Source of the DNA: CAVPDE01 sp964580575
Lineage (GTDB): Bacteria > Desulfobacterota > DSM-4660 > Desulfatiglandales > HGW-15
DNA length: 64,000 nt
Assembly (NCBI GenBank): GCA_964580575.1
Contig: CAZOLJ010000016.1
Location: forward strand, 1 to 64,000
Direction: 5' to 3'
Shown: positions 42,585 to 50,856 of the stretch, in pieces
Layout: each line of letters starts with the position of its first letter
Numbering within the stretch: position 1 is the first letter of the stretch
Notes under the pieces: generated by a model
What the model was told of the DNA's origin: nothing
Database searches by the model: none
What the model saw: the letters and a program-made list of their open reading frames with translations, nothing else
Position numbers and translations under genes: made by a program

Positions 42585-43524
42585 AGGTCGGGATCCTTTC
42601 CGCGGCTCTCAGAACGGCGCTCCGCGCTCTGGGGTTTTCTTCGATTTCTTTAGGGTCGGGCCGGACCCCCTTCTTGTGGAGCCTTCTGAAAAGGGGTTCC
42701 TTTCCGCAGCCACACTGAGGCAAGGTCGGGGGGCACTGGCAACCCTTTTCCCAATCCATCATGGCCTGCTTCACCATTCGGTCTTCGAGAGAATGGTAAG
42801 ACAGGATGACCAGCCTGCCGCTCCCGGCCAGGAGAGCGGGACTCTTGTCCAGAAACGAGGCCAAATGCTCCAGTTCTTTGTTGACGGCGATTCTCAGGGC
42901 CTGGAATGTTCGAGTCGCCGCATGCTTCGCCCCTGCTCGGCGGGGTCTCGGAACAACCGACTCGATCAGATGAGCAAGATGAAGGGAGGAAAGAATGGGC
43001 TTTGTTTTTCTTTCTTGACCGATGCGTCGCGCAATGGCCCTGGCTCTTCTCTCTTCGCCGTATTGCCGCAAAATCTCTTCGAGTTCTTTTTCGGACACAT
43101 GTTGGATCAGGTGCTCGGCCGTGACGCCTGCATCCGGATCCATTCTCATATCGAGCGGTTCATCCCGATAAAAGCTGAATCCCCTTCCTGATTGTTCGAG
43201 TTGAAAACCGGACATTCCAAGATCCAGCAGGATGCCATGCGCTTTTCCCCATCCCAGGTCCCTGAGGACCTGATCCGCCGACTCGTAACTCCCCTTGATG
43301 AATCGAACCCTTTCTCCAAGAAAGCGCAGTCTCTCTTTTGAAATCCGGATGGCTTCTGAATCTCTGTCCAGACAGAGAAGCTGTCCTCGTCCCCCGATTC
43401 TTTTTCCGATCGCCTCGCTGTGTCCCCCGCTTCCGACCGTGCCGTCTATATAGGTGCCGTCAGGATCGGTGATCAGGTCCTCCAGGACCTCTTGCACCAG
43501 GACAGGCCGGTGAGGGTATTCCAA
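42553..43524 (-). CDS. rsmH: 16S rRNA m4C1402 methyltransferase RsmH (MraW)
   Basis: A 323-residue SAM-dependent methyltransferase for C1402 of 16S rRNA. The start (HRPVLVQEVLEDL) and SAM site (GTYIDGTVGSGGHSEAIGKR) are typical, as are HGILLDLGMSGFQLEQSGRG with FSFYRDEPLDMRMD and the late TFQALRIAVNKELEHL and VILSYHSLEDRMVKQ. Full length. It is the second gene of the dcw operon, nine bases after mraZ, and overlaps ftsL. Confidence 0.98.
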   Translation of the reverse strand: MEYPHRPVLVQEVLEDLITDPDGTYIDGTVGSGGHSEAIGKRIGGRGQLLCLDRDSEAIRISKERLRFLGERVRFIKGSYESADQVLRDLGWGKAHGILLDLGMSGFQLEQSGRGFSFYRDEPLDMRMDPDAGVTAEHLIQHVSEKELEEILRQYGEERRARAIARRIGQERKTKPILSSLHLAHLIESVVPRPRRAGAKHAATRTFQALRIAVNKELEHLASFLDKSPALLAGSGRLVILSYHSLEDRMVKQAMMDWEKGCQCPPTLPQCGCGKEPLFRRLHKKGVRPDPKEIEENPRARSAVLRAAERIPTYDTSHQGLGN

Positions 43525-43533
43525 TTCCCCTCC

Positions 43534-43971
43534 TCAAATTCCAAGCCCATGCAGGGCCTGGCTGACCTGTGGAAAATCTCTTTTTGCCCTCTCAAACTCT
43601 TCTTCCCATCGCTCCCTGTCCCAGATTTCGAAGAGTTTCAACCCTCCCACGAGGACCACTTCTTTCTTCAGTCCTGAAATCTCACGCAAATCCGGAGGGA
43701 TGGTAATGCGACCCTGCTTGACAACACACTCCTGCGCTCCGGAAATGAAATACCGGAGGTACGTGTTTACTGCGTGGTCCAGTTGAGGCATCCTTGCCGC
43801 GTTCTCTTCAATGATTTTCCATTCATCCTGGGCAAAAGCCCATAAGCAATTGTCATGATTAGTTAAAACAAGAGTATGGTTCGACTTGGTCTGGAGCACT
43901 TCCCGGAACCTTGCGGGAATGGCAAGCCTTCCTTTTTCGTCCAGAAAATGTTTTGATCGACCTCTGAACAT
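43534..43971 (-). CDS. mraZ: Transcriptional regulator MraZ
   Basis: A 145-residue protein with two AbrB/SpoVT-like half-domains. The start ATG 43971 gives MFRGRSKHFLDEKGRLAIPA, the family beginning, with TGGGAG a few bases upstream; the frame also has an ATG at 43992 that is less likely. The two D/G-R-I/L-x-I-P motifs (DEKGRLAIPARFREVL and KQGRITIPPDLRE) are intact. MraZ forms ring-shaped oligomers and binds repeated boxes upstream of its own operon. Three such boxes lie directly upstream. It heads the dcw operon. Confidence 0.97.
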   Translation of the reverse strand: MFRGRSKHFLDEKGRLAIPARFREVLQTKSNHTLVLTNHDNCLWAFAQDEWKIIEENAARMPQLDHAVNTYLRYFISGAQECVVKQGRITIPPDLREISGLKKEVVLVGGLKLFEIWDRERWEEEFERAKRDFPQVSQALHGLGI

Positions 43972-43993
43972 GCTCCACTCCCAAAATTTCATG

Positions 43994-44020
43994 CCACTTT
44001 ATTCCACTTTGTGACACTTT
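43994..44020 (-). promoter_or_regulatory. MraZ operator: three AAAGTG boxes at 10 bp spacing
   Basis: On the minus strand AAAGTGT (44014-44020), AAAGTGG (44004-44010) and AAAGTGG (43994-44000) repeat with three spacer bases. This is the AAAGTG(T/G)-N3 pattern described for MraZ boxes. The first box overlaps the predicted -10, so binding would repress the dcw operon. Confidence 0.85.
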
Positions 44021-44045
44021 AATGCCAAACGAGTTTTCTTGTCAA
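44016..44045 (-). promoter_or_regulatory. Promoter of the dcw operon
   Basis: On the minus strand TTGACA (44040-44045) and TAAAGT (44016-44021) with an 18-base spacer, overlapping the upstream MraZ box. Confidence 0.65.
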
Positions 44046-44106
44046 TAAGAAAATTGAGTGAATAAAGTATTTTAATCGCTTTTTGAAGATTCTCGACGAG
44101 GCTCAG

Positions 44107-44427
44107 TTACGGGCGGTTGAATTCTAGAAAACAGTAGACCTGTGAGGCAAGGTAAAGGAAAGTGAAGAAAAGGTTGAGCACCAGACCCGAGTAAGCGTAA
44201 TCCTTGTCCCCTTTTTCTTCGATGAGGGCGATGGATTTCACTGATAGGAACACACCTGCGGCAAGCAGGACAGGGATAATACCCAGAAAGGAGATGAGAA
44301 AGCGATAGGACTCATAATCCCCTTTGCCAAAAAGCACGTAAAACGATGCGAATCCTGCACAGAGGAAAGGCATGAGAAACCCTGCAATCGCAGCGTGATT
44401 CGTTTTTCTGAAATGTAGGAATTTCAT
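44107..44427 (-). CDS. Small membrane protein, hypothetical
   Basis: About 106 residues with three to four hydrophobic helices (AAIAGFLMPFLCAGFASFYV, FLISFLGIIPVLLAAGVFL, YSGLVLNLFFTFLYLASQVY). The loop SIALIEEKGDKDYAYSG lies between the second and third. It resembles small DUF4190-type membrane proteins in layout, but I cannot name the family. ATG 44427 or 44436 are both possible; neither has a clear ribosome site. It lies upstream of mraZ on the same strand, but the dcw promoter is in between, so it is probably separate. Confidence 0.65.
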   Translation of the reverse strand: MKFLHFRKTNHAAIAGFLMPFLCAGFASFYVLFGKGDYESYRFLISFLGIIPVLLAAGVFLSVKSIALIEEKGDKDYAYSGLVLNLFFTFLYLASQVYCFLEFNRP

Positions 44428-44531
44428 GGCCCACAACCGAAGGGGAATTTGCTTTTAGAATACTTTGGAATCGCTCACTTGTAAAGCGGGGCAAGAGAAA
44501 TTGCTTGCATCAGGGGGAGTGAGTTCCTAAT

Positions 44532-44558
44532 ATTAACCTGGTTCTTCGAAGGGTTAAT
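44532..44558. promoter_or_regulatory. Palindrome, possible operator
   Basis: ATTAACC and GGTTAAT are perfect 7 bp arms around 13 bases that include TTCTTCGAA. It lies about 105 bases upstream of the small membrane protein gene and 290 upstream of hsp20. Function unknown. Confidence 0.35.
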
Positions 44559-44636
44559 TTGGATTGGCCACAGTAAAATAACCGCTTCGGAGCTTGATTT
44601 ATGTGAGGACCATTTGAACTTTGAAACCTTGATGGA

Positions 44637-44817
44637 CTCGTAAGAAGTCGTCACCCCGGTGAAAACCGGGGTCCAGGGAGTTCATAACGCTCAGATACAA
44701 GGCGCCCGACAATCTTTATCCGCCTCCGGCGGGCCGAGGAATGAGGCGTACAACCCAGTGCGTCGCAGTGACGAGGGATGAGGGCAACGCCGTAGATGGG
44801 CGTTTTTCAGCAACCTG
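44637..44817. repeat. Long dispersed repeat upstream of hsp20
   Basis: Begins CTCGTAAGAAGTCGTCACCC and contains the palindrome CCCCGGTGAAAACCGGGG and GCCTCCGGCGGGC. It ends in a 35 bp module at 44783-44817 (GGCAACGCCGTAGATGGGCG then TTTTTCAGCAACCTG) that recurs at 63236-63270 with one mismatch. The module includes a hairpin AACGCC/GGCGTT followed by T residues. Confidence 0.8.
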
Positions 44818-44846
44818 TTAGAATTCGCCCTCCAGGAGGTTTCACC

Positions 44847-45293
44847 ATGGCAGAGCTGATCATATGGAAAAACCAGGAGATTGACAGGCTCAAAAAAGAC
44901 ATGGATCGCCTTCTCAGCCGGTTTCGGGACGACTTCTGTTCGCCCCTGTTGCTGAAGCGTTTTCGGGAGGAGCCCTATCTGGAACTCACCGAGACCGAAG
45001 ACGACCTCCTCCTCAAGTCGGAGATTCCTGACCTTAAGCCCAAGGATCTGGACATCACCATCAGCGACGACTTGCTCACCATCAAGGCGGAAGTCAAAGA
45101 GGAAGGCTTTTCCGAGGGCGAAGGGTTCCGCGAGAGAACACGATCGTGCAGTTACTTTTCTCGAACCGTCCAACTCCCTTGCAAGGTTCACGTGGACGAG
45201 GTTCGAGCCTCTTACCGGGCCGGCATACTGAACATTGTCCTGCCCAAGTGCAAACCTGAGACGGCCCGCGAGATCAAGATCAAGGTGACGTAA
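44847..45293 (+). CDS. Small heat shock protein, Hsp20/alpha-crystallin family
   Basis: A 148-residue ATP-independent holdase. The start is ATG 44847 after AGGAGG; an upstream extension lies in repeat sequence. The alpha-crystallin domain (about 45-145) contains LELTETEDDLLLKSEIPDLK, DITISDDLLTIKAE, and the hallmark SYRAGILNIVLPK (A-x-x-x-G-I-L-x-I-x-L-P). The N-terminal region is short and helical and there is almost no C-terminal extension; the I-x-I motif may be IKIKV. It is followed after 73 bases by a Lon-like protease, so a joint stress role is plausible. Confidence 0.94.
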   Translation: MAELIIWKNQEIDRLKKDMDRLLSRFRDDFCSPLLLKRFREEPYLELTETEDDLLLKSEIPDLKPKDLDITISDDLLTIKAEVKEEGFSEGEGFRERTRSCSYFSRTVQLPCKVHVDEVRASYRAGILNIVLPKCKPETAREIKIKVT

Positions 45294-45366
45294 GCCGTCC
45301 TTTCCATGGCTTGCTTTTTGCTGTGCTTGCTGCTCTAGCCTTACGACGTGGAGGAGGTTGAGGACC

Positions 45367-47856
45367 ATGGCCGCCAAGAAATCCGAGAAAGAAGTCGCTC
45401 TTGAGAAGTTGAGATGGAGACTGGATCCTGCCACGCTCCCTTTCAAAACAACGGAAGACCTATCCCCTCTGAAAGAAATCATCGGACAGGACAGAGGGGT
45501 GGAAGCGTTTAAGTTCGGCATGGGGATCAACAAGCCCGGCTACAATGTCTTCGTCACAGGCCTTGCCAACACCGGAAGGCTTTCCACGGTCCGCAAGCTG
45601 CTCGAAGACATTTCCAAGAGAGACGGCAGAGTGCCGGAAGATCTATGCTACGTCAATAATTTCAAGAACACGGAAGCTCCCATCCTTCTCCGGCTGAAGG
45701 CGGGAATGGGTCAGAAATTCAAGAAGGAGGTCCGCGAGTTCATCGACGTCTTGAAGAAAGAAGTGCCTCAGCTCTTTGAGAGCCAGGAGTATTTGAATCG
45801 CAAAAAGGAAATCATGATCGAGTACGAGAAGAAGGGCAAGAGCTTCTTCAAGGACCTGGACAAAAAGGTGCGGGAGGAGGGCTTCGCCCTCGTGGACATC
45901 CAGATGGGCCAGATCAAGAGACCCGAAGTCATGCCCCTGGTGGATGGGAATCCGACGCACATTGATCAACTGGAAGGCCTGGTGGAAAAGGGACGTTTCC
46001 CCAAGGAGGAGTATGCCGTCCTCAAGGAAAAACAAGCGAAACTCCGGGAAGAAATCGACCAGATTTTCCTGGAGCTGAGGGACCTCCAAAAAGATGTGCA
46101 ACAGACCATCGAGAAAATGGACCGCGTCATGTTCATGAAGGTGGCCACGGATCTCTCCGGGCCCCTGAAAGAGAAACACCCGACCAAGGAAGTGGAAAAA
46201 CATCTGACCGACATGCTGGAGGACATGACCGAGAACCTGCAGATCTTCGGGTCTCAGCTTCAGCCGCAGGTCCCGGGCATGCCCTTTCTGCTGTCTGAAG
46301 GTGACGCGTTTCAGCCCTATCAGGTCAACCTGATCGTGGACAATGAAGAGCAGAAAGGGCCTCCGGTGATTGTCGAAACTTATCCCACCTACCGAAATCT
46401 TTTCGGAAGCATCGAGAGAGTGGTGGACCGGAGCGGCGTGTGGCGAACGGATTTCAGCAAGATCAAAGCCGGTTCTATTATTCGCGCCAACGGAGGGTAC
46501 CTTGTTCTGAACCTTCTCGACGCCCTTGTCGAACCGGGCGTGTGGCCTGCTCTCAAGCGAGCCTTGAAGACCAAGAAAATGGAGATTCAGACCTACGACC
46601 CCTTTTATCTCTTCACGACAACGGGCCTCAAGCCTGAACCGATCGACATGGACATGAAGGTCGTGGTCATTGCGGACGAAACCATTTACCAACTCCTCCA
46701 TGCTTACGATGAGGACACGGCCAAGATCTTCAAGGTCCGGGCGGATTTTGACACGTCCATGAACAAGAACGAAAAATCCGTTCTCCAGTTTGCCGAGTTC
46801 ATCCGGAGAAAAGCGGATGAAGACAAGTTAAAGCCCTTTGACAGGAGCGCCCTGGCTGCGCTGGTCGAGCAGGCGGTCAGGATGACCGGACGGCAGGAAA
46901 AAATCTCCACCAGTTTCCCGATCATCACGGATCTCCTTCGCGAAGCCGATTACTGGGCAGGGGAGGACAACTCCCCGCAGGTCCAGGAGAATCATGTGGA
47001 CAAAGCGATTGAGACGAGAATTTACCGTTCCAGCCTTATCGAAGAGCACATCCAGGAGATGATCGACCGCGGGACCCTGCTCATCGATGTGGACGGCGAA
47101 GTCGTCGGCCAAGTGAACGGGCTTGCCGTGTACAGCCTGGGCGATTACATGTTCGGCAAGCCTTCCCGCATCACGGCAACAACCTCCATGGGCCGCGCCG
47201 GAATCATCAATATCGAGCGCGAAGCGGACATGTCCGGAAGCACCCACAACAAAGGCATGCTCATCCTGAGCGGGTATCTGAGGAAGAAATTTGCTCAGGA
47301 CAAGCCGCTCACCATGAGTGCTAGCATTGCCTTTGAGCAGTCCTACAGCGGCGTGGACGGAGACAGCGCTTCCTCCACGGAGATCTATGCTCTCCTCTCG
47401 AGCCTCTCCGGAGTTCCCATCAAGCAGTGCATCGCGGTGACCGGCTCCGTGAATCAAAAGGGCGAGGTCCAGGCCATCGGAGGCGTCAACTACAAGATCG
47501 AAGGGTTCTTCGAATGCTGCCGCAAAAAGGGGCTCACCGGCACCCAGGGCGTGATGATTCCCGAGAGCAACGTTCAGGACCTCATGCTTCGCAAGAACGT
47601 GGTGGATGCCGTGAAAAAAGGCAGGTTTCACATCTACTCGGTGAAGACCATTGACGAGGGCATCGAGATTCTCACGGGAAAACCTGGAGGGGAACTCCAG
47701 GCAGACGGCACCTATCCTGAAGGATCGATCAATTACCTTGTGAACGAAAAGCTGAAATCCCTGGCCGAAGGGCTGAAGAAATTCGGGGAAGAAGAAGAGG
47801 CAGCGGCCGCACCTGAGGACAAAGGAAAAGGGAAAAGCCGGAAAGGCAAGAAATAG
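45367..47856 (+). CDS. ATP-dependent Lon-like protease, AAA_32 family
   Basis: An 829-residue member of the Lon-related group with an AAA_32 domain and peptidase S16. The start is ATG 45367 with GGAGGAGG ten bases upstream; a TTG at 45358 is too close to that site. Near residue 60-70 the nucleotide loop is GLANTGRLSTV, a variant Walker A with Arg in place of Lys. A coiled-coil region spans about 130-270. The AAA core has GGYLVLNLLDALVEPGVWPA and the sensor-like helix region LLREADYWAGEDN. The protease domain carries Ser in DGDSASS (about 667) and Lys in GGVNYKIEGF (about 710), spaced as in Lon. The tail is Lys/Glu-rich. It should degrade damaged proteins in the cytoplasm. Confidence 0.93.
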   Translation: MAAKKSEKEVALEKLRWRLDPATLPFKTTEDLSPLKEIIGQDRGVEAFKFGMGINKPGYNVFVTGLANTGRLSTVRKLLEDISKRDGRVPEDLCYVNNFKNTEAPILLRLKAGMGQKFKKEVREFIDVLKKEVPQLFESQEYLNRKKEIMIEYEKKGKSFFKDLDKKVREEGFALVDIQMGQIKRPEVMPLVDGNPTHIDQLEGLVEKGRFPKEEYAVLKEKQAKLREEIDQIFLELRDLQKDVQQTIEKMDRVMFMKVATDLSGPLKEKHPTKEVEKHLTDMLEDMTENLQIFGSQLQPQVPGMPFLLSEGDAFQPYQVNLIVDNEEQKGPPVIVETYPTYRNLFGSIERVVDRSGVWRTDFSKIKAGSIIRANGGYLVLNLLDALVEPGVWPALKRALKTKKMEIQTYDPFYLFTTTGLKPEPIDMDMKVVVIADETIYQLLHAYDEDTAKIFKVRADFDTSMNKNEKSVLQFAEFIRRKADEDKLKPFDRSALAALVEQAVRMTGRQEKISTSFPIITDLLREADYWAGEDNSPQVQENHVDKAIETRIYRSSLIEEHIQEMIDRGTLLIDVDGEVVGQVNGLAVYSLGDYMFGKPSRITATTSMGRAGIINIEREADMSGSTHNKGMLILSGYLRKKFAQDKPLTMSASIAFEQSYSGVDGDSASSTEIYALLSSLSGVPIKQCIAVTGSVNQKGEVQAIGGVNYKIEGFFECCRKKGLTGTQGVMIPESNVQDLMLRKNVVDAVKKGRFHIYSVKTIDEGIEILTGKPGGELQADGTYPEGSINYLVNEKLKSLAEGLKKFGEEEEAAAAPEDKGKGKSRKGKK

Positions 47857-47859
47857 GCT

Positions 47860-48363
47860 ATGATCCCGGCCGAGCCGCCTTTGGAGGCACCTGTTGACGC
47901 AAAGGTTGACTGGGCCAATGACTGCTTTGACCGGGAAAGAAGCCGGCTCCTTGAAGATCGACGCCTTGCGGACCTTCTTGAAGCTCTGAAGAATGCCGTC
48001 GATCGATCCCGCGACGAGATGCTCCGAACAGGGATCGTGGATCTTTGCAGGGAATGTGAAGAAAAAGAAGGGGGCTCCTGCTGCGGAGCCGGCCTGGAGA
48101 AATATTACAGCGCCAAGCTTCTCCTCATCAACCGCCTGCTGGGTGTGACCCTCCCCAGCCAAAGGGAAAAACCTTCCAGCTGCTTTTTCCTATCCTCCTC
48201 AGGATGCAGGCTCGTGGCGAGACACGTGTTCTGCATCAACTTCGTCTGCAACAAAATCACATCGAGAATCGAGCCGGACCAATTGGCTAGCTTGCGGAAA
48301 GCAGAGGGTGAGGAGATCCTTTTCCTCTTTCAGGTAAATGAAAAGCTAAAAAAGCTGACTTAA
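47860..48363 (+). CDS. Cys-rich conserved hypothetical protein
   Basis: A 167-residue protein encoded three bases after the Lon-like gene, so almost surely co-transcribed. It has a Cys cluster CRECEEKEGGSCCGAGLE (about 63-80) and later CFFLSSSGCR and VFCINFVCNK, eight to nine Cys in all. The spacing recalls the YkgJ-type zinc/iron-chelating proteins, but the match is not close. The rest is helical with no signal peptide. The role is unknown; the operon links it to protein quality control. Confidence 0.72.
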   Translation: MIPAEPPLEAPVDAKVDWANDCFDRERSRLLEDRRLADLLEALKNAVDRSRDEMLRTGIVDLCRECEEKEGGSCCGAGLEKYYSAKLLLINRLLGVTLPSQREKPSSCFFLSSSGCRLVARHVFCINFVCNKITSRIEPDQLASLRKAEGEEILFLFQVNEKLKKLT

Positions 48364-48404
48364 CGATAGATTCCTGCGGTGAGAAAGGGCTTCAACTTCC
48401 TTTT

Positions 48405-49025
48405 ATGGTTGGGGTGGACAAAACTCTCGAGCGAATGCTCCTTCAAGTCGCCGAGTTCTACGACGGTCGAAAAGTGGGTGACGTGGGGCACCTGGGTTTC
48501 CGGAGATCGAGCGACCTGTCCAGAGTTCTCTCTTCCCTTAGGGTGATGATCGGACAGGGTCTCTTTGTGCCGGGAGCCTTCCGGTTCCTTGACCTGGGGT
48601 GCGCGGACGGAAGAGTGAATGTGTTGCTGAGTAACCTGGCGAAGATCTCGGTCGGGATCGAACTCGACGAGTGGACCCTGGACGACTACCAGCCCCTGAG
48701 ACAAGCGCTGGATGATCTGCTTACGGAAAGTGGACTGCGCCTGCCTGAGAAGAACATCTTTCTGTTTCACGGGGACTCCATGGACGAATCGCTTCATGAC
48801 CGGATTCATCACGACACCGGGATCCGATTTGACCAGTTCGACGTGTTTTACACCTACCTCGCGATGATGGAGGAGTTCGCGGAACTCATTGTGCGAAAAG
48901 CCAGGCCAGGAGCGCTCTTCATGGTTTACGGCCTGGAAAAGATCCTTCCTCGGTTTCCCGGCCTTCGACTGCTCACGCCGGACAGACCCCTGGAAGGCAT
49001 CGTCGCCCTCTACCGGAAGCTCTAA
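48405..49025 (+). CDS. SAM-dependent methyltransferase, class I fold
   Basis: A 206-residue protein with methyltransferase motif I in FRFLDLGCADGRVNVLLS (about 60-77), the acidic motif II GIELDEWT, and a later strand FDVFYTYLAMMEE in the motif IV position. The end (PGALFMVYGLEKILPRFPGL) fits the last strands. Substrate unknown; DOT1-like and small-molecule methyltransferases share this layout. It follows the Cys-rich gene by 41 bases without a strong ribosome site at ATG 48405, so the start is uncertain. Confidence 0.8.
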   Translation: MVGVDKTLERMLLQVAEFYDGRKVGDVGHLGFRRSSDLSRVLSSLRVMIGQGLFVPGAFRFLDLGCADGRVNVLLSNLAKISVGIELDEWTLDDYQPLRQALDDLLTESGLRLPEKNIFLFHGDSMDESLHDRIHHDTGIRFDQFDVFYTYLAMMEEFAELIVRKARPGALFMVYGLEKILPRFPGLRLLTPDRPLEGIVALYRKL

Positions 49026-49039
49026 CTCCCTTTAATGAT

Positions 49040-49246
49040 TCACGCCGGAGAATGCTTCTTGAGCCACTCGCGCAGCGCTGCGTCGACGCGTGTTTGCCAG
49101 CCGTCACCGCTTTCGCGGAATCGCTCCACCACTTCCCGCGACAGCCGGATACTGATGCGCTCCTTGGTCGGCGCTTTCTGTGGGCCACGCACGCCTAACT
49201 TCTTTCTCAGGGTTGGGGGCAGCACCTCGAGAGGTTCGTTACTCAT
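49040..49246 (-). CDS. BrnA-type antitoxin without its toxin
   Basis: From ATG 49246 a 68-residue protein reads MSNEPLEVLPPTLRKKLGVR, then KERISIRLSREVVERFRESG and DGWQTRVDAALREWLKK. The pattern I-x-I-R-L-x-x-x-V-x-x-x-F-R-x-x-G-x-G-W-Q-T-R is the BrnA/DUF4415 ribbon-helix-helix domain. BrnT toxin genes lie directly upstream of brnA; here that place holds an in-frame transposase fragment, and no BrnT-like sequence is visible. No good ribosome site precedes the ATG, so it may be silent or read as a fusion from upstream (ATG 49534). Confidence 0.72.
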   Translation of the reverse strand: MSNEPLEVLPPTLRKKLGVRGPQKAPTKERISIRLSREVVERFRESGDGWQTRVDAALREWLKKHSPA

Positions 49247-49396
49247 GGTGCGCCCGGAGCAAAGGCACAGCCAGCGGCGTTTCCAGACCTCAACGACAGT
49301 CACTGCAAAGTCCTTCATTGTTCTTACCCATCGCTTGTATCTGCCGTGGGCATGAAAACACCCTGAGTTGCTCAGGCACTTGTCACAAACGGTGGG
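49247..49396 (-). mobile_element. Transposase N-terminal fragment fused in frame to the antitoxin
   Basis: The frame upstream of the antitoxin reads PTVCDKCLSNSGCFHAHGRY, KRWVRTMKDF and WKRRWLCLCSGRTMS. The Cys pairs with the H-G-x-Y-x-R core and W-x-C-x-x-C/S-G-R-T are the zinc-binding N-terminus of DUF6431/ISL3-like transposases. The catalytic part is absent. The family M-S after G-R-T coincides with the antitoxin start. Confidence 0.6.
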
Positions 49397-49637
49397 CTTC
49401 CTCGGTGCATGAAAGGCTTCAGTGTTTTTGCTGCCTGTCGTACCAAGCAAAACTTGGGCAGGCCCCACGTGAGTTGCTTCCCGCCATCTCACCATCCACG
49501 CCGAGCAGTTTCCAACGGTTATACCCTCCTGCATCCGTGCCAGGCGGAGTCAAAAACCAATTGAGGAGCACGCGGAAGTCTGCTATATGCTTCGTTTTGA
49601 GAAGAACGGAAAGTGCTTCCAAAAGGGGGACCTGCCA

Positions 49638-50789
49638 ATGGAGCAGAGACTTCATGCGAACCCTTCATGGCTCCTGAGATTCCTCGCACCCGCGATGGTC
49701 GTTGCAACGGCCTTTCTCTCAACAGGCTGCGAGAGCAAGAAGGAGGCGTCGGCACCACCGCCGCCTGTTGTGACGACGATGGACATCGTCCAGAGGGACG
49801 TGCCTGTTTCCTTCGAGTACGTGGCTCAGACTCAGAGCTCACACCTGGTCAACATTCAGGCGCGTGTGAGCGGATTCCTGGACAAGCACCTGTATACCGA
49901 GGGCGCGGTGGTGAAGGAAGGGCAGGTCCTTTTTCAGATGGACGCCAAACCGTTCCAGGTCCAGCTCGATCAGGCCATGGCCGCTCTTGCCAAACAGGAG
50001 GCGGCGCTCGAAACAGCCCGCCTGAACCTTGAACGGACCAAACCGCTCACCGAACAGAACGCGCTGTCACAAAAGGACCTCGACGACGCCACAGGTCAGT
50101 ACCAGTCGGCTTCGGCCGCCACCGAGCAGGCCAAGGCCCAGGTCGAGTCCGCAAAGCTGAATCTGTCCTACACGACGATCACTTCCCCTGTGACCGGTCT
50201 CAGCAGTTCGGCCCGGCAGACCGACGGCACCTACATCAATCCACAGAACAGCCTCCTGACGACGGTTTCGGTGCTCGACCCGATATGGGTGAACTTCAGC
50301 ATCTCGGAGAACGAGATGTACAAATACCGGGAGCAGACGGCAAAAGGGCTGCTCCGCTCCCCCAACTACAAGGATTTTGAAGTCGAGATCATCCTTGTTG
50401 ACGGTTCGATCTATCCCTATAAAGGACAAATGACTTTTGCGGAACCCTCGTACAACGCCCAGACCGGAACGTTTCTCGTTCGCGCCACCGTGAATAATCC
50501 TGAGGGGTTCCTGCGTCCGAACCAGTATGTCCGTGCCCGCGTGAAAGGCTCTGTCCGCCCCAACGCCATCCTGGTGCCTCAACGGGCCGTGCAGCAGGGA
50601 TCCAGGGGCCACTTTGTCTGGGTCGTGGGCAAGGAAAGCAAAGCAGAGCAGCGACCCGTGGGCGTTGGCGATTGGCAGGGAGACGACTGGTTCATCTACG
50701 AAGGGTTGAAGAGCGGCGAAAAGCTGGTGGTAGACGGTGCTCTCACTCTCCGCCCCGGCATGACCGTCACTGTGAAAAAACCAAACTGA
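49638..50789 (+). CDS. RND efflux periplasmic adaptor (membrane fusion protein)
   Basis: A 383-residue AcrA/MexA-type adaptor from ATG 49638, which has AGGGGGA upstream and gives a lipoprotein signal (MVVATAFLSTGCESKK with lipobox S-T-G-C). Domains: beta barrel and lipoyl strands (VNIQARVSGFLDKHLYTEGA, VKEGQVLFQMDAKPFQVQLD), a coiled-coil hairpin (about 95-160), the second lipoyl half (LNLSYTTITSPVTGLSS) and a membrane-proximal domain. It links pump and outer membrane channel. First gene of a three-gene efflux operon. No regulator gene is adjacent. Confidence 0.95.
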   Translation: MEQRLHANPSWLLRFLAPAMVVATAFLSTGCESKKEASAPPPPVVTTMDIVQRDVPVSFEYVAQTQSSHLVNIQARVSGFLDKHLYTEGAVVKEGQVLFQMDAKPFQVQLDQAMAALAKQEAALETARLNLERTKPLTEQNALSQKDLDDATGQYQSASAATEQAKAQVESAKLNLSYTTITSPVTGLSSSARQTDGTYINPQNSLLTTVSVLDPIWVNFSISENEMYKYREQTAKGLLRSPNYKDFEVEIILVDGSIYPYKGQMTFAEPSYNAQTGTFLVRATVNNPEGFLRPNQYVRARVKGSVRPNAILVPQRAVQQGSRGHFVWVVGKESKAEQRPVGVGDWQGDDWFIYEGLKSGEKLVVDGALTLRPGMTVTVKKPN

Positions 50790-50856
50790 AGCCTTCGCCC
50801 AGAGGCGAGGGGTTTTCTCCGAATTCCCGAGGGAGACATTAGAGGAGACCTGATTC

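Noticed and set aside
45643..48162. Minus-strand frames of 352 and 444 codons opposite the Lon-like gene
   Set aside because: Shadows of the protease gene, with no ribosome site or family match.
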